Below are positions 23,267 through 29,150 of a DNA stretch of 29,150 nt, in pieces. Positions within the stretch are counted from its first letter, which is position 1, and every line of letters starts with the position of its first letter. The translations under genes and the position numbers were made by a program. Source of the DNA: Alphaproteobacteria bacterium (GTDB lineage: Bacteria > Pseudomonadota > Alphaproteobacteria > Rs-D84); assembly GCA_017650505.1 (NCBI GenBank), contig JAGCET010000023.1, forward strand, positions 1-29,150. Reading direction: 5' to 3'. Below the pieces are notes generated by a model. That model was not told the DNA's origin, ran no database searches, and worked only from the letters and a program-made list of their open reading frames with translations.

Positions 23267-25255
23267 GTGAACAAAAAAATTTTTAATCTTGTTAGCGATT
23301 ATAAACCGATGGGTGACCAACCGGTCGCTATTGCTGATTTGGTGGATGGGGTTAAATCTGGCCGTCGGTCCCAGGTTTTATTGGGTGTGACCGGGTCGGG
23401 CAAGACGTTTACAATGGCGAATGTTATTGCGGAACTTGGACGTCCGGCGCTTTTGATGGCACCAAATAAAATATTGGCGGCACAGTTGTATACCGAAATG
23501 AAGTCTTTTTTCCCGAATAATCATGTGGAATATTTTGTTTCATATTATGATTACTATCAACCCGAGGCATATGTTCCAACCACGGATACTTATATAGATA
23601 AAGATGCGTCAATAAATGAACAATTGGACCGTATGCGGCACAGTGCGACGCGTGCAATGTTGGAAGAACGCGATGTTATTGTTGTGTCGTCTGTATCTGC
23701 GATTTATGGACTTGGCACGCCGGAACAATATTCGGAAATGAAGTTAGTTTTGCGCGTTGGTGATAAAATGGGGCCGGGTGATGTCGTGCGTGAATTGGTC
23801 AATATTCAATACCGGAGAAATGATGTTGCGCCATCGCGTGGTGATTTTCGTGTTCGGGGCGATATTGTTGATATATTTCCGTCACACAGTCAGGACCGTG
23901 GGTGGAAGGTTTCTTTTTGGGGTGATGAAATAGAAGAAATTTGGGAATTTGATACATTGACCGGGGCAAAGTTGGTGAAGTTAGACCGAATTGCGGCATA
24001 TCCGAATACTCATTATGCAACACCTATGCCATCGGTGGTTCAGGCAATTGGTCAAATCAGGCGCGATTTAGACGAACGTTTAGAATATTTTAAAAAGAAT
24101 ATGAAATATGTCGAAGAGCAAAGATTGCGAGAACGTGTGAATATGGATATTGAAATGATGGAGGCAACGGGAACATGTCGTGGAATTGAAAACTATTCGC
24201 GGTATTTGTCGGGACGTGTCCCCGGTGAGCCACCACCAACGTTGTTTGAATATTTGCCAAAAGATGCGATTTTGTTTGTTGATGAAAGTCATGTGACGGT
24301 GCCACAAATCGGTGCGATGTCGCGTGGGGACCGTGCACGCAAAGAAACATTGGCGCAATATGGTTTTCGGTTGCCGTCGTGTGTTGATAATCGACCGTTG
24401 ACATTTGACGAATGGGATTCTATGCGGCCGCAAACTATATTTGTGTCTGCAACGCCCGCAGAATGGGAAATGACCCAGGCAAATGGAATAGTTGCGGAGC
24501 AAGTGATTCGGCCAACGGGATTATTAGACCCCGAATGTATTGTGCGCCCAATTAAAAACCAAGTCGATGATTTATTGGCCGAGGTTCGTGCAATCAATGG
24601 CAGGGCACTTGTGACGACATTGACCAAAAAAATGGCGGAACAATTGACAGACTATTTTGTTGAAAATGGTGTGCGGGCGCGGTATTTGCACAGTGATATT
24701 GAAACGTTGGAAAGAATAGAATTATTGCGCGATTTAAGAATGGGCAAATTTGATGTATTGGTTGGAATAAATTTGCTGCGTGAAGGATTGGATGTGCCAG
24801 AGTGTGAATTAGTCGCAATTATGGATGCCGATAAAGAAGGTTTTTTGCGTTCTACACGTTCACTGATTCAGACGATTGGTCGGGCGGCGCGAAATGCAAA
24901 TGGGCGTGTGATATTGTATGCGGATGTGATAACGGATTCTATGAATGCCGCATTGACAGAGACCGCGCGTCGTCGTGAAAAGCAAATGGCATATAATCGC
25001 GAACACGGTATTGTACCAAAGACTGTATCCAAGGCGGTATTTGATGAAGTGACAGAAAAGACGGAAAAGGTTGATAAAAAACGGAAATTCTTGTACAGTA
25101 AAGATGGCGTGGTGGACGCAGAAACGTTGAAACGCGAGATAAAAAAGATGACTAAAAAAATGCGTGACGCGGCCGAAAATTTGGACTTCGAAACCGCGGC
25201 GCAGTTGCGGGACGCAATTCGAAAAATGGAAGATGACCTTTTGGTGTTGGAGTAG
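23267..25255 (+). CDS. uvrB: Excinuclease ABC subunit B
   Basis: UvrB is the damage-verifying helicase-like subunit of nucleotide excision repair, loaded by UvrA and then bound by UvrC. The 662-aa protein starts with the GDQPVAIADL motif, Walker A GVTGSGKTFTMANVI (about 42-55), the beta-hairpin YYDYYQPEAYVPTTDTYIDKD (about 95-115) that clamps damaged DNA, DESHV (Walker B), helicase motifs through QTIGRAARNANGRVILYAD, and a C-terminal UVR coiled coil (MRDAAENLDFETAAQLRDAI). Length is normal. GTG 23267 is chosen as it keeps the conserved N-terminus; the next in-frame ATG would remove 14 residues. No ribosome site is visible, consistent with a leaderless mRNA. tsaE follows after 3 bases. Confidence 0.97.
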   Translation: MNKKIFNLVSDYKPMGDQPVAIADLVDGVKSGRRSQVLLGVTGSGKTFTMANVIAELGRPALLMAPNKILAAQLYTEMKSFFPNNHVEYFVSYYDYYQPEAYVPTTDTYIDKDASINEQLDRMRHSATRAMLEERDVIVVSSVSAIYGLGTPEQYSEMKLVLRVGDKMGPGDVVRELVNIQYRRNDVAPSRGDFRVRGDIVDIFPSHSQDRGWKVSFWGDEIEEIWEFDTLTGAKLVKLDRIAAYPNTHYATPMPSVVQAIGQIRRDLDERLEYFKKNMKYVEEQRLRERVNMDIEMMEATGTCRGIENYSRYLSGRVPGEPPPTLFEYLPKDAILFVDESHVTVPQIGAMSRGDRARKETLAQYGFRLPSCVDNRPLTFDEWDSMRPQTIFVSATPAEWEMTQANGIVAEQVIRPTGLLDPECIVRPIKNQVDDLLAEVRAINGRALVTTLTKKMAEQLTDYFVENGVRARYLHSDIETLERIELLRDLRMGKFDVLVGINLLREGLDVPECELVAIMDADKEGFLRSTRSLIQTIGRAARNANGRVILYADVITDSMNAALTETARRREKQMAYNREHGIVPKTVSKAVFDEVTEKTEKVDKKRKFLYSKDGVVDAETLKREIKKMTKKMRDAAENLDFETAAQLRDAIRKMEDDLLVLE

Positions 25256-25258
25256 AAA

Positions 25259-25669
25259 ATGAAAGAAGTTATAACAAAAAATATAGATGAAACACGCGAA
25301 TTTGCACGTACGTTTGCGCGTACTTTATCGGCACCGGTGACGGTTGCTTTGCACGGTGATTTGGGTGTTGGAAAATCCGAGATTGCACGAACAATAATTC
25401 AAACATTATGCGGTGCGGATACGGTTGTGCCAAGCCCAACATTTACATTGGTTCAAAGTTATGTGTCGGGAAATACGAAAATTTCGCATTTTGATTTGTA
25501 TCGTATTTCAGATGCGGCAGAATTGGTTGAAATTGGATTGGAACATGCGATTCAAAATGATATTACGCTTATCGAATGGCCCGATATTGCGGACACTATG
25601 TTGCCAGATGACACGATACATATTTATATATCAGAATACGATTCGGGGCGCAAAATAGTTATTCATTAG
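25259..25669 (+). CDS. tsaE: tRNA N6-threonylcarbamoyladenosine biosynthesis ATPase TsaE
   Basis: TsaE is the ATPase that cycles the TsaB-TsaD complex in making t6A37 of ANN-reading tRNAs. The 136-aa product has Walker A HGDLGVGKSEIART (about 33-46), VPSPTFTLVQSY (about 58-69), the family's HFDLYRI (about 76-82), ELVEIGLEH and IEWPDIAD (about 105-112, the TsaE Glu-Trp signature). Length is normal. It starts 3 bases after the uvrB stop and probably shares its transcript. Its last 11 bases overlap the end of the convergent ftsA-rpe gene. Confidence 0.93.
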   Translation: MKEVITKNIDETREFARTFARTLSAPVTVALHGDLGVGKSEIARTIIQTLCGADTVVPSPTFTLVQSYVSGNTKISHFDLYRISDAAELVEIGLEHAIQNDITLIEWPDIADTMLPDDTIHIYISEYDSGRKIVIH

Positions 25670-27443
25670 GTTTATGTTTTAACAATGATTGCACGGCAAG
25701 TGGAAAATCCGAACTGGATGCAAGGTATGAACCGCTGACCAACATGTCGGCGCCCGCGTTCCAGCACATTTGCGCCGTTTCCGGATTTATTCCGCCGTCC
25801 ACAGATATTATGAATTTTAACCCGTATTTTTTACGTGTTGCGGCAAGAATTGATATTTTTTTCAAAACGTTTTTATTAAACTTTTGACCGGCGGCGCCGG
25901 GTTGCACGGCCATAACCATAACTTCATCTAAATCGCGCAGAACACTTTTCAATAATGTGACGGATGAATCGGGATTTAATGCGATTCCAACACGTTTGTT
26001 CGCGGTGCGAACGATTCCGATTGCATTGCGCAGCCCCGATGTATTTGTGGACAATATGATTGTATTTGCACCGGCATCAATCGCGCCACGTGCCCATGTG
26101 GCCGGTGCGTCCGTCATTAAATGTACGTGCAGGTGCCCCGGCCAAGAAGCGCGAATTTGTTTCAAATCGTCAATTCCACCCGCAATTTTATCTACATAGA
26201 ATCCATCCATAATATCTACGTGTATCATAGAAATTCCGCCAGAATAAAACATAGTGTATGTTTCGGGCAGGTTCATATCAAAGCACAGGCTGCTTGGCAT
26301 AATCGGAATGAATTTGGGCGACTTTTTCTTTTTTTTGCGATGGAACAGATTGAATATTTTATTCGTTCGGGCCTGAATACGTTCCATGCGGGCAATATAT
26401 TTTTTACGATGTTCATCATTTGAATGCCATATATATTCGGCCAGTGCGCGGACAATCGCATCAGAATTACACAAAATAGTCGGAATATTAAATGTTTTAC
26501 AAATTAAATCTGAAACGCCGGGTGTGCGTGCGGCCCCGCCGGTTATGATGATTTTTGCTGGATTATATTTTTCAATATGGTCAATTATATCGTCCTTTAT
26601 GGTTGATATTAGATTTTTCCAAAATGGTACCACAATGTCGTTCACATCTGCACATGAAAATGCGTATGCGACATCCGCGGGACTAAAACGTGCCATTTCG
26701 TTTGGTTGCATATCGGACACGGTACGTTTTATCCGTTCGGCATCAGAAAATGAAATATCTAAACGTGTTGATATGTCGGATGTTAAATCGTTGCCACCGT
26801 ATTTGTGTGCATTGAACCATACGGGGCCGCGTCGTGTCCATATGGATACGGTTGTGTTTTCGGCACCAAAGTCCATAAACATTATTGTTTCGTTGTTTTT
26901 GTTCATGGTCGCGTTTAATAAAAAATGCGGTGCATAAAATGCGGCGGGTTGTATGTGTGCATGTCGCATGTACATCAAAATTTTTTGCATATATTCATTG
27001 TCAAAGAACAAAGCCGAAAATGCAGAAACTAACTGACGGTCGCTGTGTCCGATTGGGGATAACATATTACGAATCTTTGGTGTGTCGTATCGCAATGGAA
27101 TAATGTGCATTGGGTAAAATCCATCGGGGGCATCAATAGATGCAATTTGTGACTTTATGTCAGATGCAGTTATTTTATGGTCGTTCCCCCAAATTGTACT
27201 TTTGGGAACCATTGTGAAATATGATGGTCCAAAATTTCCAGTGATGTATGCGGTATCAAAGTGGGTGCCCATTTGACGTTCCAATTCGTCAATAACAGAT
27301 TTTAGTGCGAATACCGTATCGAATTCATCAACAGAATAATATGCACTGCGGTCTATTTCTGCATTACGAATACGATGTGCAACACCGCGTACACCGGCGG
27401 TGCCGATATCCAGACATAAAAATGCCGAATCCATCATATTCAT
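25659..27443 (-). CDS. FtsA fused to ribulose-phosphate 3-epimerase, 594 aa
   Basis: Residues 1-368 are a divergent FtsA, the actin-like protein tethering FtsZ to the membrane: CLDIGTAGVRG (about 10-20) is the first phosphate loop, MHIIPLRYDTPK...SPIGHSDRQL is the FtsA-specific 1C domain, MFMDFGAENTTVSIW is phosphate loop 2, KYGGNDLTSDIS and KIIITGGAARTPGV follow. RIQARTNKIFNLFHRKKKKK (about 355-374) is the amphipathic membrane-targeting helix, normally the end of FtsA. The frame continues without a stop into an RPE barrel: PSS (383-385), IHVDIMDG (H408, D410), HVHLM (H441), AVQPGAAGQKF (512-522), SVDGGI (D549). All four metal ligands are kept. ATG 27443 lies 2 bases past the ftsQ stop. The frame also opens upstream to 27608 but that part lies inside ftsQ. 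Confidence 0.85.
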   Translation of the reverse strand: MNMMDSAFLCLDIGTAGVRGVAHRIRNAEIDRSAYYSVDEFDTVFALKSVIDELERQMGTHFDTAYITGNFGPSYFTMVPKSTIWGNDHKITASDIKSQIASIDAPDGFYPMHIIPLRYDTPKIRNMLSPIGHSDRQLVSAFSALFFDNEYMQKILMYMRHAHIQPAAFYAPHFLLNATMNKNNETIMFMDFGAENTTVSIWTRRGPVWFNAHKYGGNDLTSDISTRLDISFSDAERIKRTVSDMQPNEMARFSPADVAYAFSCADVNDIVVPFWKNLISTIKDDIIDHIEKYNPAKIIITGGAARTPGVSDLICKTFNIPTILCNSDAIVRALAEYIWHSNDEHRKKYIARMERIQARTNKIFNLFHRKKKKKSPKFIPIMPSSLCFDMNLPETYTMFYSGGISMIHVDIMDGFYVDKIAGGIDDLKQIRASWPGHLHVHLMTDAPATWARGAIDAGANTIILSTNTSGLRNAIGIVRTANKRVGIALNPDSSVTLLKSVLRDLDEVMVMAVQPGAAGQKFNKNVLKKISILAATRKKYGLKFIISVDGGINPETAQMCWNAGADMLVSGSYLASSSDFPLAVQSLLKHKPNE

Positions 27444-27445
27444 TT

Positions 27446-28126
27446 CTATTTTACCAAAATTCGCGCCGAATCCCGCATATCCATTATATGAATATCTTTG
27501 GCGAAAATATTGTGTTTCTGGTTTAGGGTGACCAATGTGGCGATCGCGGCCACGGGATTTTCTTCGGGCAACATTACAACCATACCATCGGTGGTCACAA
27601 GGTTCCAACGGCGTCCGTCAACCCATTCAATATAATCCAAATCGTTGACCAAATTGGTTGCCGCATTCGTAATTTCGCCAATGTCGTTTGGAAGTGGACC
27701 ACGGAAAACAACCGCGCCGGGGGAACGTTCTTCGGACCCATAACCGGTTTTTTTCCCGTCTGCAGATAATGGATAATAATATGAATCTTCGGCCAAAGTG
27801 GCGATTGCACGGTAAAGTTGAATCTTGACCGACATATTTCCATTTGGCATACGGCGTATTGCCGAATGACGAACACCGGGTGTTTTTGCGATTCGTTCAT
27901 TTACCAAATCCAGGTTTACCGAATGCGTATGTGTGCCGGGCGATATACCAACACTTGCCGCGACAGCGGTCAGGTCTTTATCGTTTGCGTCCGCCCATAT
28001 AGAAACATTCTTGACGGTGGCAATTGGGCCATAACCAATAAATGTCATAATGATTCGTGTTGCAAAGTATACTGCCAACAATATGGCCAATACAAAGTAA
28101 AGCCAAAACCATAAATTCCTTCTCAT
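27446..28126 (-). CDS. ftsQ: Cell division protein FtsQ
   Basis: FtsQ links the early and late divisome through FtsB/FtsL in the periplasm. The 226-aa product has a short cytoplasmic tail (MRRNLW), one membrane helix (FWLYFVLAILLAVYFATRIIM, about 7-27), a POTRA domain (VKNVSIWADANDKDLTAVAASVGISPGTHTHSVNLDLVNERIAKTPGV, about 38-85, then SAIRRMPNGNMSVKIQLYRAIA) and the beta-domain with WVDGRRWNLVTTDG. It is shorter than the usual 270-300 aa because the cytoplasmic N-terminus is reduced. The ftsQ-ftsA order is standard, but murB/ddl upstream and ftsZ downstream are missing here, so the division cluster is split. The -10 TATAAT lies 7 bases before the ATG. Confidence 0.88.
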   Translation of the reverse strand: MRRNLWFWLYFVLAILLAVYFATRIIMTFIGYGPIATVKNVSIWADANDKDLTAVAASVGISPGTHTHSVNLDLVNERIAKTPGVRHSAIRRMPNGNMSVKIQLYRAIATLAEDSYYYPLSADGKKTGYGSEERSPGAVVFRGPLPNDIGEITNAATNLVNDLDYIEWVDGRRWNLVTTDGMVVMLPEENPVAAIATLVTLNQKHNIFAKDIHIMDMRDSARILVK

Positions 28127-28133
28127 ACGGCGT

Positions 28134-28142
28134 ATTATAGCA
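28134..28142 (-). promoter_or_regulatory. Extended -10 promoter of ftsQ
   Basis: On the minus strand TGC-TATAAT (TATAAT = complement of 28134-28139) is followed by ACGCCGT and the ftsQ ATG at 28126. The -35 region at 17 bases (TTTTAC) is weak, but the TG extension compensates. The 7-base distance predicts transcription starting on the ATG. Confidence 0.55.
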
Positions 28143-28179
28143 TATTTTTATTCAATGTAAAATGCCGGACGATAATTTT

Positions 28180-28569
28180 TTACATCGCGCGCAGTAAATA
28201 CCCGCGACGGAACATACATTTTCGATACGAACCAACGGATTTAGATGTTGTATTACGTGGTACGGATAAAAGTGCGCGTTGTCCAACGTCGCGATATTCA
28301 TTCGATTGAAATGTCACCCACAACCCATCCCAATCCGGCATACGGGCACTTTGATTCGGTGACAGCAATTTTGCCAATCGGGAACGTGGCATATATGATG
28401 GTGTGGTTATACCCAAACATGCCTTGTGGTCGCGAACAAATTGTTCGGTTGTGACAGATTCGTTTTCCCAATTCAGGATTGTTGCGTCATCTATACTGCC
28501 CCCGTTTGGGGAAGAACACCCATACAACCCAAGAAAACACAGGCATAAAATTATTTTAAATATTTTCAT
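28180..28569 (-). CDS. Small lipoprotein, 129 aa
   Basis: The N-terminus MKIFKIILCLCFLGLYGCSS is a type II signal peptide with lipobox LYGC; the Cys at residue 18 would be lipidated, followed by SSPNGGS, which has no Asp at +2 and so suggests outer-membrane sorting. The mature part is polar and includes EQFVRDHKACLGI and a Cys pair (KACLG and YRKCMF) that could form a disulfide. I do not recognise a family. An in-frame ATG three codons upstream lies inside the -10 box, so the second ATG (28569) is preferred. It sits 53 bases before ftsQ on the same strand. Confidence 0.7.
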   Translation of the reverse strand: MKIFKIILCLCFLGLYGCSSPNGGSIDDATILNWENESVTTEQFVRDHKACLGITTPSYMPRSRLAKLLSPNQSARMPDWDGLWVTFQSNEYRDVGQRALLSVPRNTTSKSVGSYRKCMFRRGYLLRAM

Positions 28570-28576
28570 TGTTTGC

Positions 28577-28618
28577 ATTATAATTTATTTGCCTTTTTGT
28601 GGCAATAGTTTTTATAAT
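28577..28618. promoter_or_regulatory. Back-to-back divergent promoters
   Basis: Minus: TTGCCA (complement of 28600-28605), 17-base spacer, TATAAT (complement of 28577-28582), then 7 bases to the lipoprotein ATG. Plus: TTGCCT (28589-28594), 18-base spacer, TATAAT (28613-28618), 28 bases before the 107-aa gene. The two -35 boxes face each other and form an inverted repeat TTGCC-N7-GGCAA (28589-28605), so both promoters cannot easily be occupied at once. Confidence 0.6.
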
Positions 28619-28646
28619 GTGTAAAAATAAAGAACAGAGGAAAGAG

Positions 28647-28970
28647 ATGGCAATGACAGTTCAAGATTTTATTAAACTTGCAAATTTTTATAACCAAGTC
28701 GCCAAGGTTATGTCGGCGATATGCGTCAACAAGGGCGGAATTGCAATTGAAAATTATGTTGGTCGTTTTTTTGCAGCGGATGTTTTGGAATTTGTGCTAG
28801 AATACGGTGAACGGTTGTTGAAATCGGGGGCCAAGGTTGATGCCGAAGTTGCAGATGTTGTTGAACGGTTCAGAAAACAGTTCGAGCATGTGCGTGATTT
28901 AACTACGCCTTCGGAAAAACCGATATACGAGATGACATTGGAAGAATTTGAAAAAGTAATGAATATATAA
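28647..28970 (+). CDS. Hypothetical protein, 107 aa
   Basis: ATG 28647 follows AGAGGAAAGAG and gives MAMTVQDFIKLANFYNQVAKVM; an upstream in-frame ATG at 28599 lies inside the promoter. The protein is helical: an amphipathic N-terminal helix, ICVNKGGIAIENYVG, a hydrophobic FFAADVLEFVLEYGERLLKSG helix, an acidic VDAEVADVVERFRKQF helix and a short C-terminal MTLEEFEKVMNI. No signal peptide or catalytic motif is seen. The lipoprotein gene downstream is 12 bases away, so they are probably co-transcribed. Function unknown. Confidence 0.65.
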   Translation: MAMTVQDFIKLANFYNQVAKVMSAICVNKGGIAIENYVGRFFAADVLEFVLEYGERLLKSGAKVDAEVADVVERFRKQFEHVRDLTTPSEKPIYEMTLEEFEKVMNI

Positions 28971-28982
28971 AAAGGTAAAGGT

Positions 28983-29150
28983 ATGAAAAAAATATTTGCT
29001 TTGATTGCGGGGCTTGTTGTTGTTGCCGGTTGTATGCAGGCACCAAATGATGTAGATGTGGTGCAATATGACACGGTCCAAGTTGTTGATAATTTGGTCA
29101 TAGATGATAATTCGGTGCCGATTTTCCCGAAAAAGGCGGCATTGACAACC
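28983..29150 (+). CDS. Lipoprotein, 5' part only (runs off the window)
   Basis: AAAGG precedes ATG 28983. The N-terminus MKKIFALIAGLVVVAGCMQ is a type II signal peptide with lipobox VAGC (Cys17 lipidated). The 56 residues visible continue with APNDVDVVQYDTVQVVDNLVIDDN, an acidic, Val-rich, beta-prone stretch. The frame is open to the right edge. Too little is present to name a family. Confidence 0.75.
   Translation, partial: MKKIFALIAGLVVVAGCMQAPNDVDVVQYDTVQVVDNLVIDDNSVPIFPKKAALTT

Noticed and set aside
26300..26320. A separate rpe gene starting at the internal ATG (MPSSL)
   Set aside because: This would cut off the first beta-strand of the barrel (KFIPI), and no ribosome site lies upstream; the fused frame is the simpler reading.
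25659..27608. The full 649-aa frame starting at 27608
   Set aside because: The first 55 residues lie within ftsQ in another frame and do not resemble FtsA; ATG 27443 follows the ftsQ stop by 2 bases.

Overview
The window looks like a chromosomal stretch of an AT-rich Gram-negative bacterium. It has an outer-membrane lipid A deacylase-like protein, an AsmA-family protein, two lipoproteins with lipoboxes, and an ftsQ-ftsA pair. The tRNA-Met sequence and the gene set fit Alphaproteobacteria best, probably a host-associated lineage with a small genome. No rRNA is present, so this placement is inference. TGA is used as a stop throughout (standard bacterial code).

Layout. 1-460: a strongly base-paired leader-like RNA region, a 55-aa gene and a palindromic repeat. 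462-1291 (minus): a RusA-like nuclease gene and a small partner gene. 1381-7400 (plus): gyrB, then a tight run of an unknown gene, a JAMM/MPN-type metalloprotease-like gene, a charged repeat-containing protein gene and an HhH-GPD DNA glycosylase gene. 7391-8153: a second palindromic repeat and ung. 8162-10851 (minus): a PagL-like outer-membrane enzyme and a large secreted Gly/Thr-rich and Cys-rich protein. 11032-12137: tRNA-Met whose 3' half is repeated exactly 980 bp downstream, bracketing a small relic island with one gene. 12310-14887 (minus): a three-gene cassette (GNAT-nucleotidyltransferase fusion, FlaR-like P-loop kinase, HExxH protein) with its own strong promoter. 14998-16441: AlkD-like repair protein, nitroreductase, tRNA-Thr. 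16510-19526: an unknown gene, a RimJ/L-like acetyltransferase, then aspS behind a T-box-like leader. 19690-25669: an unknown gene, an AsmA-family gene (minus), and uvrB-tsaE. 25659-28569 (minus): an ftsA-rpe fusion, ftsQ and a lipoprotein. 28647-29150: a small gene and the start of a second lipoprotein.

The strongest unusual signals are these. (1) A single open frame joins FtsA to a ribulose-phosphate 3-epimerase domain that keeps its metal ligands, with an A8 slippery run at the junction. (2) A textbook T-box antiterminator lies upstream of aspS, with pairings that suggest a translational switch, in what appears to be a proteobacterium. (3) A tRNA-Met 3'-half duplication marks an integration hotspot. 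(4) Several genes (uvrB, ftsQ, a lipoprotein, probably the alkD-like gene) have a -10 box placed so that transcription should begin at the start codon, which suggests widespread leaderless mRNAs. (5) A JAMM-like protein sits in an unknown operon behind gyrB.

DNA repair genes are frequent (HhH glycosylase, ung, AlkD-like, uvrB, RusA-like), but they are in separate transcription units.
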